A DNA stretch of 6,059 nt, taken from NCBI GenBank assembly GCA_028282045.1, contig JANQIS010000049.1, positions 1 through 6,059 of the forward strand, written 5' to 3'. Positions 1-6,056 of the stretch are shown in pieces. The notes below the pieces were generated by a model that saw only the letters and a program-made list of their open reading frames with translations, did no database searches and had not been told where the DNA came from. This stretch comes from Gammaproteobacteria bacterium. GTDB taxonomy: Bacteria; Pseudomonadota; Gammaproteobacteria; Francisellales; CACEW01. Both the position numbers and the translations under genes were made by a program. Each line of letters begins with the position of its first letter. Positions within the stretch are counted from its first letter, which is position 1.

Positions 1-1
1 T

Positions 2-238
2 GACTTAGATAAGTTGCAGCGTATTTTGACTACAGCCGTGTTGCAAAGTACGCCACAAAAACTTTCAGCGCCTGAGCGGGTAGTAATGTGGCGGCAGAAG
101 TATGATTACTTAGTTAGACGTTGGTTATTGATTGCAGAAGATATTCAGCTAACAGAAGGTGGGTTTGAACGTTACCTGGTGGCGATTCGTTCATTGGTTG
201 ATTTGGCACAAGTGTGTACCTATGGTGAAGTTGCTTAG
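2..238 (+). CDS. NAD-specific glutamate dehydrogenase (large, GdhB-type), C-terminal fragment
   Basis: The reading frame is open from the left edge and ends at a TAG at 236-238, giving the last 78 residues of a longer protein; there is no reason to start it at the internal TTG at 14. The segment DLDKLQRILTTAVLQS, followed by a helical stretch with W-x-x-x-Y-x-x-L-V-x-R-W and an end resembling AIRSLVDLAQ, resembles the extreme C-terminus of the very large (about 1600 residue) bacterial NAD-dependent glutamate dehydrogenases, as I remember the Pseudomonas GdhB end. Those cytoplasmic enzymes deaminate glutamate to 2-oxoglutarate with NAD+, feeding the citric acid cycle. The catalytic core lies outside the window, so the call rests on this tail only. 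The gene converges on the lplA-like gene and their stop codons overlap (TTAG at 235-238). Confidence 0.72.
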   Translation, partial: DLDKLQRILTTAVLQSTPQKLSAPERVVMWRQKYDYLVRRWLLIAEDIQLTEGGFERYLVAIRSLVDLAQVCTYGEVA

Positions 239-1044
239 AAGCGTGTCCCAATAAGATAGTTTGGGTGATCGCTTTGAGTGATGATGCCGTGGTTAACGCT
301 AATATTATGCCCCTCATGTTTGATTGTGAAGGCCAGCGTTTTGCCAAAACGCCATTCCCAACTGCGATATTCTTGCCGTTTTTGATCGATGTAATGGTGA
401 TCCGGATTGATTGCCTGCACTGTTAAACTTGTAGCAGATAGCTGTTGTTGCAGTGCTTTGATCACTTGTGATTGCTGCAGGTTAAGGTTAGCCACCGCAC
501 TGCGTACTGAACTGACTCCTTTACTAACAGTAAAATGTAGTGGCGAGCGTAAGGTCTGAGCCACTTTAGATAAGTCGGCTTGTAGTAATAAGGTTAGGTG
601 GTGAAAGGCTTTGTCTTTACTTTCACGAAAAGCACTGCCAGAGATCTTGTAATCTTTGCCTTGCCGCTGGAGCATAATGTCATGACGCTTATTTTTACTG
701 ACAACGCATCCTATGCTGCGCAGTGTGCTGACCATCAGGTCAAGATGATATTGTTTATTGTAATGGACCATTGGGCAGATAAAACTAATATTTAAGTTGC
801 CTAAATCATGATACACCGTACCGCCACCGCTTTGCCGGCGTACAATCTCGATACCGTGTTGCTGGCAATAGGTGACATGACACTCTTTCCATGGATTCTG
901 TGCCCGCCCAACTACCACGCAGGGATCGTTGAGATACATGAAAATAACGGGTTGTTGGTCGACAAAGCGACGCAACAACCAGTCTTCTAATGCGAGGTTG
1001 TAATAGGGGTCATGCTGGTCACTCACTAGCAGAATGTAGTTCAT
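235..1044 (-). CDS. lplA: lipoate-protein ligase A family protein, C-terminally short
   Basis: This 269-residue protein belongs to the LplA/LplB/BirA ligase fold, which activates lipoate with ATP and transfers it to a lysine on the E2 subunits of 2-oxoacid dehydrogenases or on the glycine-cleavage H protein. The signature RRQSGGGTVYHD is at residues 69-80, and the catalytic-lysine motif YKISGSAFRESKDKAFHH is at 132-149 with K133, the same number as the E. coli catalytic lysine. I start it at the ATG at 1042-1044 because MNYILLVSDQ matches where family proteins begin; an in-frame ATG at 1107 lies inside fabI. The start is 10 bases after the fabI stop with no clear Shine-Dalgarno, suggesting translational coupling. 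E. coli LplA is 338 residues; here the C-terminal accessory domain begins (SWEWRFGKTLAFTI, 228-241) but stops about 28 residues later. An octanoyl/lipoyl transferase role is the main alternative. Confidence 0.88.
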   Translation of the reverse strand: MNYILLVSDQHDPYYNLALEDWLLRRFVDQQPVIFMYLNDPCVVVGRAQNPWKECHVTYCQQHGIEIVRRQSGGGTVYHDLGNLNISFICPMVHYNKQYHLDLMVSTLRSIGCVVSKNKRHDIMLQRQGKDYKISGSAFRESKDKAFHHLTLLLQADLSKVAQTLRSPLHFTVSKGVSSVRSAVANLNLQQSQVIKALQQQLSATSLTVQAINPDHHYIDQKRQEYRSWEWRFGKTLAFTIKHEGHNISVNHGIITQSDHPNYLIGTRF

Positions 1045-1054
1045 TTGGGATGGG

Positions 1055-1849
1055 TTATGCCTCTTCTTCCAGTGAAGGTACGCCCACTGTGCTAAAGCCA
1101 CAATCAACGTGGATCACTTCACCGGTGATGCCTGATGCTAAATCAGAGCACAAAAATGCCATGACATTACCTACTTCCTCTTGGGTAACATTACGTTTGA
1201 GCGGTGCCACACTGGCATTATGATCTAACATTTTTCTAAAGCCTTTAATACCAGATGCAGCCAGAGTGCGGATTGGACCGGCAGAGACAGCGTTGACGCG
1301 TATGCCTTCAGGTCCCAGGCTCTGGGCACAATAGCGTACAGATGCTTCCAAAGCCGCTTTAGCAACACCCATGGTGTTGTAGTTGATAATGCTGCGCTCT
1401 GCACCGAGATAACTGAGGGTTGCGATGGCCCCATTGCGCCCTTGCATTAATGGGCGTGCATATTTAGCCAAGGCACATAAACTATAGGCGCTGATATCGT
1501 TAGCGATCTGAAAGCCCTCACGGTTGACCTGTTCGACAAAGTCACCGCCCAATTGGTCGGCAGGGGCAAAAGCAATCGAGTGGACGATAATATCGATGCC
1601 ATCCCACAGTTGAGTGATAGCTTTAAATAATGATTCAATTTCAGCATCACTGGAAACATCACAGGGCAAGATAGCCTTGGGGTTGAAAGGTGCCGCCAAT
1701 TTAGTAACACGGTCTTTAAATTTATCACCGACGTAAGTGAAAATACTTTCGGCACCTTCACGGTGCATTGCTTGAGCAATACCATAAGCAATAGAGCGAT
1801 CACTCATGACACCGGTAATGAGTGCTTTTTTGCCTTGTAGGAATCCCAT
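1055..1849 (-). CDS. fabI: enoyl-[acyl-carrier-protein] reductase (NADH), FabI
   Basis: This 264-residue short-chain dehydrogenase catalyses the last step of each fatty-acid elongation round in the cytoplasm, reducing trans-2-enoyl-ACP with NADH. The N-terminal nucleotide-binding segment is GVMSDRSIAYGIA (residues 13-25). The active-site block SYLGAERSIINYNTMGVAK spans 146-164 and supplies Y147, Y157 and K164, equivalent to Y146, Y156 and K163 of E. coli FabI. It is followed by the family block AGPIRTLAASGIKGF (190-204) and a C-terminal GEVIHVDCGFS. Length matches the family (E. coli 262). Residue 93 is alanine where E. coli has glycine; as I recall Staphylococcus aureus FabI also has alanine here, so this is probably natural variation. 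The start has a full AAGGAG site. It sits between serS (14-base gap) and the lplA-like gene (10-base gap). Confidence 0.97.
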   Translation of the reverse strand: MGFLQGKKALITGVMSDRSIAYGIAQAMHREGAESIFTYVGDKFKDRVTKLAAPFNPKAILPCDVSSDAEIESLFKAITQLWDGIDIIVHSIAFAPADQLGGDFVEQVNREGFQIANDISAYSLCALAKYARPLMQGRNGAIATLSYLGAERSIINYNTMGVAKAALEASVRYCAQSLGPEGIRVNAVSAGPIRTLAASGIKGFRKMLDHNASVAPLKRNVTQEEVGNVMAFLCSDLASGITGEVIHVDCGFSTVGVPSLEEEA

Positions 1850-1854
1850 ATTGT

Positions 1855-1860
1855 CTCCTT
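1855..1860 (-). promoter_or_regulatory. ribosome binding site of fabI
   Basis: On the minus strand this reads AAGGAG, five bases before the fabI ATG at 1847-1849. It lies inside the 14-base gap after the serS stop, fixes the fabI start, and suggests that fabI is translated independently on the same message. Confidence 0.85.
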
Positions 1861-1863
1861 AGG

Positions 1864-3141
1864 TTAAGGGGTGATTATATCTTGGTTGTTCATATACGCA
1901 CGTAACACGGGGGGAATAGTAATACTCCCATCCGCATTTTGGTAGTTCTCCATAATCGCTACCAGTGCACGGCCCGCTGCCACACCTGAACCATTGAGTG
2001 TATGTACTAGCTGGGGCTTTTTCATCCCCTTATCACGGTAGCGTGCTTGTAGGCGACGTGCTTGAAAATCGCTAAAGTGGCTGCAGGAAGATATTTCGCG
2101 ATAGGTGTTTTGTGATGGCAGCCACACTTCTAAATCATAAGTTTTTGCTGCGCTAAAGCCGATATCACCGCTACAGAGAATGACTGTGCGATAGGGTAGT
2201 TCTAACGCTTGCAATACACGTTCGGCATGAGCGACGAGTTTTTCTAAGGTGGCCTCGCCTGCTTCGGGTTTAACAATGTGCACCAGCTCGACCTTTTCAA
2301 ATTGATGCTGGCGGATCATGCCACGCGTGTCACGACCGTAAGAGCCTGCTTCACTACGAAAGCACGGGGTATGCGTCACGTACTGTAACGGTAAGCTTTC
2401 ACCTTCTAAAATAGTCTCGCGTACTAAATTAGTTACTGGGACTTCTGCGGTAGAGATGAGGTTAAGGTCTTGTCCGCCACTGATACTAAAGAAGTCTTCA
2501 GCAAATTTGGGCAACTGGCCGGTGCCATAATAACAATCACTCTTTACTAAGTAGGGCACATAGACTTCCCTATAGCCATGCTCAGTGAGATGTAAATTGA
2601 GCATGAACTGAATTAAAGCACGTTGTAGTTGTGCAATCTGTCCATGGAGCACAACAAAGCGACTACCTGATAACTTGGCGGCTGCTGTGAAATCCATTTG
2701 AGCCAACCCCTCTCCTAGTGCTACATGATCTTGTGGGGTGAAATCAAATTGTCTTGGTTGGCCCCAGCGGCGTAGTTCTACATTATCAGTCTCATCGTTT
2801 CCAATAGGGACATCATCATCGATAAGATTAGGCACGCTGTAGAGAATATCATTAAGTTCTGTTTGTATGGCCTCAAGGGTAGCCTCAGTTTGTTTTAGCT
2901 TGTTGCTTAACTGTGCCACTTCGGCTAGCAGAGTCTGTACATCTTCTCCGGCAGCTTTTACCTTGCCGATAGTTTTTGATTTAACATTGCGTTCGTTTTG
3001 TAGCTGTTCAGTTTGTGTCTGCAATGCCTTACGCCTGGTTTCACAGTCTTGGTAGTGTTCAAGTGGGAAAATAAATCCGCGTTTGGCGAGTTTTTCAACT
3101 ACAATGTCAAGATGATTACGCAATAATTTAGGGTCGATCAT
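1864..3141 (-). CDS. serS: seryl-tRNA synthetase
   Basis: A 425-residue class II aminoacyl-tRNA synthetase that charges tRNA-Ser (and tRNA-Sec where present) with serine in the cytoplasm; E. coli SerS is 430. Residues 1-100 form the tRNA-binding N-terminal domain, with the long helical coiled-coil arm at about 30-100 (heptad-like, rich in Q, E, K and L). The catalytic domain shows TAEVP at 231-235, motif 2 around TPCFRSEAGSYGRDTRG (258-274) and motif 3 LNGSGVAAGRALVAIMENY (382-400). The start is the ATG at 3139-3141 because MIDPKLLRN aligns with the E. coli start MLDPNLLRN. An in-frame ATG 48 bases upstream (3187-3189) would add a hydrophobic 16-residue extension without family support. Neither start has a clear Shine-Dalgarno. 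It is the first gene of the probable serS-fabI-lplA operon. Confidence 0.97.
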   Translation of the reverse strand: MIDPKLLRNHLDIVVEKLAKRGFIFPLEHYQDCETRRKALQTQTEQLQNERNVKSKTIGKVKAAGEDVQTLLAEVAQLSNKLKQTEATLEAIQTELNDILYSVPNLIDDDVPIGNDETDNVELRRWGQPRQFDFTPQDHVALGEGLAQMDFTAAAKLSGSRFVVLHGQIAQLQRALIQFMLNLHLTEHGYREVYVPYLVKSDCYYGTGQLPKFAEDFFSISGGQDLNLISTAEVPVTNLVRETILEGESLPLQYVTHTPCFRSEAGSYGRDTRGMIRQHQFEKVELVHIVKPEAGEATLEKLVAHAERVLQALELPYRTVILCSGDIGFSAAKTYDLEVWLPSQNTYREISSCSHFSDFQARRLQARYRDKGMKKPQLVHTLNGSGVAAGRALVAIMENYQNADGSITIPPVLRAYMNNQDIITP

Positions 3142-3281
3142 AAATGCACAAATTGATAGGCTAATGAAATTGACCCAATAGCGTATCATGAAATGAGATT
3201 ACTGCGTAGCAAGGCATCAACTAAGAATATTAGAAAATGAATTTTTTGCGAGGTTTAATAACCATGGTAAAAGATAAAAAG

Positions 3282-3307
3282 AAAAATATATGTATAGTTA
3301 TATTTTT
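3282..3307. repeat. AT-rich inverted repeat, possible operator
   Basis: AAAAATATA at 3282-3290 and its exact reverse complement TATATTTTT at 3299-3307 are separated by 8 bases. The 9-base arms sit in the divergent promoter region, about 15 bases upstream of the -35 box proposed for the PAS gene. Low base complexity means it may be chance, but the position suits a regulator site. Confidence 0.35.
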
Positions 3308-3321
3308 ACGCAACAATTAAT

Positions 3322-3349
3322 TTGCAATGCGGTGGAAATATGTTAAGAT
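3322..3349 (+). promoter_or_regulatory. candidate sigma-70 promoter of the PAS-domain gene
   Basis: TTGCAA (3322-3327) and TAAGAT (3344-3349) are 16 bases apart, each matching four of six consensus bases. Transcription would begin about 28 bases before the start codon at 3384. Confidence 0.4.
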
Positions 3350-3370
3350 CAGCACCAGATAAGTTGACAA

Positions 3371-3376
3371 AGGGAG
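3371..3376 (+). promoter_or_regulatory. ribosome binding site of the PAS-domain gene
   Basis: AGGGAG lies seven bases before the ATG at 3384-3386 and supports that start. A second purine run, GGGGAG (3378-3383), abuts the ATG and is too close to be the main site. Confidence 0.7.
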
Positions 3377-3383
3377 TGGGGAG

Positions 3384-3971
3384 ATGTCAATAATACTAAA
3401 AGATCGCGTTGGAGCATTACAATCTATTTGTGACACAATCTTAGAAAAAGGTGTTTATTCTGAGTATGCCATCTGCATTGAGCAGTTATCGCAAATGCTG
3501 CATATTGATGATCCGGCCGTGCTAAATGAGATTATGCTTTATGTTGCGCGCCTAGGTTTTGTGAAGAACATTCAATCTGAATACCAATGGTGTACCAAAG
3601 GTTTTGGGACTTTACTTGCTTTAGAAGATAATAATGATGTTGTCGGTAAGTGTGATATTGATTTCTCTCTTGATCAAACCACGAGTGATTCCTTTCAGCA
3701 GTGCGTTGAAGCGGTGTTAAATGGTGATGAATCGGTCATTAATGAGAATGTGTTTGCCTTTCCAGATGGTACTGAACGTGCATTAAGAACCCGTTTGTAT
3801 GCCATATATGGTGAACACGATAATATCATTGGTGTTTTAGGAATGGCTGTGGAAGTGTTGCAGCCTGCAACGCAACAAAGGGCGGCTGCTAGACAGCAGG
3901 CAGCTAATATAGCCAACCCGGACGTTTCATCAAAAACATCTTATGTTGCTGACTGTGAAAAGCACCTGTAG
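3384..3971 (+). CDS. small PAS-domain protein without an output domain
   Basis: I do not recognise this 195-residue cytoplasmic protein as a named gene. Residues 1-57 look like several short helices. Residues about 59-159 fit a PAS fold: FVKNIQSEYQWCTKGFGTLLAL resembles the first two strands and helix (the 'vKd-Y-wcN-f--llgl' pattern), VVGKCDIDFS resembles the 'iiGkTDyDl' turn, then the helix CVEAVLNGDESV, a strand with the PDGTERALRTRLYAIYG hairpin, and NIIGVLGMAVEV, the usual closing strand. The last 35 residues (161-195) are polar and Ala/Gln-rich, probably disordered. No histidine kinase, GGDEF, HTH or other output domain follows, so it would act by binding a ligand or partner. It has its own likely promoter and ribosome site and is alone on this strand, converging on the SH3b gene. 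The PAS assignment is by pattern; function is unknown. Confidence 0.75.
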   Translation: MSIILKDRVGALQSICDTILEKGVYSEYAICIEQLSQMLHIDDPAVLNEIMLYVARLGFVKNIQSEYQWCTKGFGTLLALEDNNDVVGKCDIDFSLDQTTSDSFQQCVEAVLNGDESVINENVFAFPDGTERALRTRLYAIYGEHDNIIGVLGMAVEVLQPATQQRAAARQQAANIANPDVSSKTSYVADCEKHL

Positions 3972-3990
3972 ACATTGAGTATTCAGGTGA

Positions 3991-4551
3991 TTAGTCGCCT
4001 TGGCCGGGCAAATCGTCCATTTGTTGTAAATTAGCTTGGATTTGTTGATCGATAGAATGCTCTTGGGTGAGTATTTGTTGCTGTATTTTCTGCTGCTGCT
4101 GTGCCAAGTGGGCTTCCCAACGCTGGCGTTGGGCGGGCGTTTGATCGTTGGTATTTAAATTGGACGTGATAACTCGGTAGTGCACACCGTTTATCGTGCC
4201 AGAACGTTCGGTAGTTTGTACATTACCATAAGGCGTTTTGTGGATTTGTGTTAGCGGCACTGATTGCATTGCGCGGTGAGGCTTGGTGGCATTATGCTGT
4301 AAATCAGCCATACTAATCCAGCCAACTGTGCCATTGTGGCTATTACCTACTTTGATCCACTGGCCGTGACGATAGAATGCTGTCAGTGGTGCATTTTGTG
4401 TGTAAGTCGCAACGACTTTACTTTGCCTATCTGGCTTTGCATATAGTGTGACAGACGACTGGCCGGATCTGGCAATGGTAGCACCGATGGCTGTGCTGAC
4501 TATTAATGCGCCGACTAAAGCTATGGCTAATAGGTGATTGATTCTCATCAT
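3991..4551 (-). CDS. exported SH3b-domain protein with Gln-rich C-terminus
   Basis: This 186-residue protein begins with a short basic segment and a hydrophobic stretch (about residues 7-24, LLAIALVGALIVSTAIGA), consistent with a Sec signal peptide that may be cut near A24 or kept as a membrane anchor. Residues about 33-86 fit a bacterial SH3 domain: VTLYAKPDRQSKVVATY, then AFYRHGQWIKVG and GTVGWISMADLQ, the usual end. Such domains bind peptidoglycan or protein partners in the periplasm. Residues about 140-178 are Gln-rich and predicted helical, possibly a coiled coil; the tail is acidic. It lies 47 bases downstream of the 339-residue gene on the same strand, so the two may be cotranscribed. 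No enzymatic domain is visible. The first two codons are both ATG, and the ribosome site fits the second (4546-4548) slightly better. Confidence 0.82.
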   Translation of the reverse strand: MMRINHLLAIALVGALIVSTAIGATIARSGQSSVTLYAKPDRQSKVVATYTQNAPLTAFYRHGQWIKVGNSHNGTVGWISMADLQHNATKPHRAMQSVPLTQIHKTPYGNVQTTERSGTINGVHYRVITSNLNTNDQTPAQRQRWEAHLAQQQQKIQQQILTQEHSIDQQIQANLQQMDDLPGQGD

Positions 4552-4555
4552 TGTT

Positions 4556-4561
4556 TTCCCT
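4556..4561 (-). promoter_or_regulatory. ribosome binding site of the SH3b gene
   Basis: On the minus strand this reads AGGGAA. It is four bases from the first ATG (4549-4551) and seven from the second (4546-4548); the second spacing is closer to the usual optimum, so the protein may start at MRINHL. Confidence 0.6.
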
Positions 4562-4565
4562 GGAT

Positions 4566-4593
4566 TGTGAAACGCTTATCGATATTTTTCACA
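4566..4593. repeat. inverted repeat between the SH3b gene and its upstream neighbour
   Basis: TGTGAAA at 4566-4572 and TTTCACA at 4587-4593 are exact inverted copies 14 bases apart, filling most of the 47-base gap. Neither strand has a T-run after the stem, so it is not a typical intrinsic terminator. It could be a processing hairpin or a protein site; the TGTGA/TCACA half-sites recall CRP but are 18 bases apart instead of 6. Confidence 0.4.
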
Positions 4594-4598
4594 GTCAA

Positions 4599-5618
4599 CT
4601 AGTTATTTTCAAGGGTGGTATCGGAATCCAAATCACCCGATTGCTTAAGTTGATCGAATAATGTGGTAAATTGTTGACGATTTTCGCGTAACCATTCTTT
4701 AGCAAACTGTGCTAACAATTGTGCTTGCTCAGGGTTTTTGGCATCAATATGTACTCCCGCTTGGTGCAGAGTGCGCCACATGACTCTCAAGCGAGCCTCT
4801 TCTGGCATGGTAATCTCGATACGACGCTGCAAGTCATAAAAGAATGCATCAAGAATTTTGGCAATTAGCTCTCCCGCACCGGGTTTGCTAAGGTCCAAGC
4901 TAAGAATATTCAAAGTGACACGGTTATGTTCTACCACGATGGACAAATGTACTTGGCCAATGTGGAGTTCTAATATGCCATTGATAAAAGCCAGCTCGAT
5001 TTCGCCATAAGCAATCATCAGGTCGCACAACGGACTTAATGCCCCATAGTTAAGTTGTAAGATAACATCGTGTGGCATTTTGGGGGCGAAGCTAGCATTA
5101 GGTTGGTGAGGGTGTTGTTCCCGTGGCATCTGACGCAAAATAGAGGATTTGTTGCGTGCAGCTTCCTTTAATGCTTGCTGCCAGCGTTGAAAATGTAGAG
5201 CTTGTTGTTCATTACGTGTTTCCAATACCATATTACGATCTGTGGCTTGTTGCCAAACAGCAAATTCGCTATCAAGGTTATTGGTTAAGAGCATAAAGTT
5301 TGCCTGGCGCTTGGGAAATATAATGTCGGCCAGTTCAACAAATAGTCCTGCCATTTCGGCGGATAATTCTATTACATCCTCAAAAGTAACACTGCTACAA
5401 GCGGTTTCGATGGCAATACTAAAATGGTGTGTGCCAATTTTAATGCAAAAGCCATTTTGTTGGCGAGCAACGGATAGCGAGCCATATTGTTTGGCAAGCG
5501 CAAAAATACGTGACACCTCACCTTGATCGAGCAAAACCGTCAGGCTAGCACTTTGTTTCACTTCGCCTTGTTGGGAAATGCCAAAGAGAATGTTGTTCTG
5601 TGAAAAATGACTTGACAT
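4599..5618 (-). CDS. uncharacterised 339-residue protein with an internal duplication
   Basis: I recognise no named family. There is no signal peptide and no clear membrane segment, so it is probably cytoplasmic. Residues 30-71 and 189-230 align without gaps at an offset of 159, sharing 13 of 42 positions: L30/L189, G33/G192, S36/S195, L41/L200, Y45/Y204, G46/G205, A51/A210, I61/I220, G62/G221, H65/H224, S67/S226, I68/I227 and E71/E230. In each copy a helix-turn-strand pattern is followed by VT and a further helix (about 80-100 and 245-262). The copies are joined by a charged, Gln-rich linker (about 115-180), and residues 281-339 form a polar helical tail. The start ATG (5616-5618) follows GAAGGTGG and a strong promoter. 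It is probably cotranscribed with the SH3b gene 47 bases downstream and is divergent from truA. Confidence 0.75.
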   Translation of the reverse strand: MSSHFSQNNILFGISQQGEVKQSASLTVLLDQGEVSRIFALAKQYGSLSVARQQNGFCIKIGTHHFSIAIETACSSVTFEDVIELSAEMAGLFVELADIIFPKRQANFMLLTNNLDSEFAVWQQATDRNMVLETRNEQQALHFQRWQQALKEAARNKSSILRQMPREQHPHQPNASFAPKMPHDVILQLNYGALSPLCDLMIAYGEIELAFINGILELHIGQVHLSIVVEHNRVTLNILSLDLSKPGAGELIAKILDAFFYDLQRRIEITMPEEARLRVMWRTLHQAGVHIDAKNPEQAQLLAQFAKEWLRENRQQFTTLFDQLKQSGDLDSDTTLENN

Positions 5619-5626
5619 AAACTTCC

Positions 5627-5634
5627 CACCTTCT
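5627..5634 (-). promoter_or_regulatory. ribosome binding site of the 339-residue gene
   Basis: On the minus strand this reads GAAGGTGG, eight bases before the ATG at 5616-5618. It lies almost at the predicted transcript start, so the 5' untranslated leader would be very short. Confidence 0.5.
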
Positions 5635-5642
5635 AAATTAAT

Positions 5643-5671
5643 ATTTTATCGGACAGTGATAATAATGCCAA
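5643..5671 (-). promoter_or_regulatory. sigma-70 promoter of the 339-residue gene
   Basis: On the minus strand TTGGCA (5671-5666) and TAAAAT (5648-5643) each match five of six consensus bases and are exactly 17 bases apart. Transcription would begin near 5636, about 18 bases before the start codon. This is the best promoter in the window. Confidence 0.65.
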
Positions 5672-5723
5672 CGTTTTTAGTTTGGGTGCTTCATGAAATA
5701 TCTAAGTATTGAATTAGGCCATA

Positions 5724-5752
5724 CTGTCAGATGGCGGTAAAATTGTTATCAT
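5724..5752 (+). promoter_or_regulatory. candidate sigma-70 promoter of truA
   Basis: CTGTCA (5724-5729, four of six) and TATCAT (5747-5752, five of six) are 17 bases apart, about 31 bases before the truA start codon. An in-frame stop at 5772-5774 shows the upstream sequence is not part of the gene. Confidence 0.5.
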
Positions 5753-5783
5753 AAGCCGTTTTAACCATTAGTAAAATAAGTAC

Positions 5784-6056
5784 ATGACACATCAGGCAGT
5801 TGCTCTTAGTCTTGCTTACCAGGGCACTGCCTATCGTGGCTGGCAGCGTCAGTCTCGTGTGGTTTCGGTGCAGGCGTGTCTAGAGCAAGCTTTGTCAAAA
5901 GTGGCTAATAACCCGATTGAGGTAATCTGTGCCGGACGTACTGATGCCGGGGTGCACGCCAGCCATCAAGTGGTCAGCTTTATCTCAATCGGGTTATTAG
6001 CCACTTTTGACAAAGCTTGCTCTAGACACGCCTGCACCGAAACCACACGAGACTGA
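5784..6056 (+). CDS. truA: tRNA pseudouridine(38-40) synthase, N-terminal part, broken by a fold-back
   Basis: TruA converts uridines 38-40 of the tRNA anticodon stem-loop to pseudouridine and is normally about 260-270 residues. Here residues 1-66 match the family: LSLAYQGTAYRGWQRQ (8-23), SVQACLEQALSKV (28-40) and AGRTDAGVHASHQVVSF (50-66) with the catalytic aspartate D54. From about residue 67 the frame reads the reverse complement of truA's own bases 5846-5921, giving a meaningless tail that stops at 6054-6056. The genuine gene therefore ends at about base 5983 and the remaining three quarters are missing. The start ATG follows an in-frame stop at 5772-5774 and has only a weak ribosome site (TAAG). 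This is most likely an intact gene cut by an artefact, not a true pseudogene. Confidence 0.9.
   Translation: MTHQAVALSLAYQGTAYRGWQRQSRVVSVQACLEQALSKVANNPIEVICAGRTDAGVHASHQVVSFISIGLLATFDKACSRHACTETTRD

Larger units (their letters stand above)
3142..3383. other. AT-rich divergent intergenic region between serS and the PAS gene
   Basis: This 242-base gap must hold the promoters of serS (leftward) and the PAS-domain gene (rightward). I see a plausible rightward promoter at 3322-3349 and an AT-rich inverted repeat at 3282-3307. For serS I find only poor -35/-10 combinations in the AT-rich part (for example TTGCGT, 17 bases, TATATT on the minus strand) and do not commit to one. No RNA gene or additional open frame is convincing. 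Confidence 0.6.

Noticed and set aside
1045..1107. An extended LplA starting at 1107 inside fabI.
   Set aside because: The added 21 residues read through the fabI 3' end and do not match the family N-terminus; MNYILL does.
3142..3189. An N-terminal extension of SerS from the upstream in-frame ATG at 3187-3189.
   Set aside because: It adds a hydrophobic 16-residue segment with no counterpart in SerS, while MIDPKLLRN aligns with the known family start.
3364..3396. Perfect TTGACA at 3364-3369 as a -35 box.
   Set aside because: The only -10-like sequence (TAATAC, 3391-3396) is 21 bases away and lies within the coding region, so the transcript would lack the start codon.
3963..3989. CACCTG/CAGGTG inverted repeat at the convergent ends of the PAS and SH3b genes as a bidirectional terminator.
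   Set aside because: The stem is only 6 bases with a 15-base loop and has no T-run on either side.
4566..4593. A CRP site in the gap before the SH3b gene.
   Set aside because: The TGTGA and TCACA half-sites are 18 bases apart; CRP needs 6.
5652..5728. GACAGT and ACTGTC as a paired operator in the divergent 339-residue gene/truA region.
   Set aside because: Six-base matches 65 bases apart are easily due to chance, and the flanks do not extend the match.
6000..6056. truA as a genuine pseudogene or a TruA variant with a novel C-terminus.
   Set aside because: The residues after about 66 are an antisense reading of truA itself, so the tail reflects the inverted copy and not evolved coding sequence.
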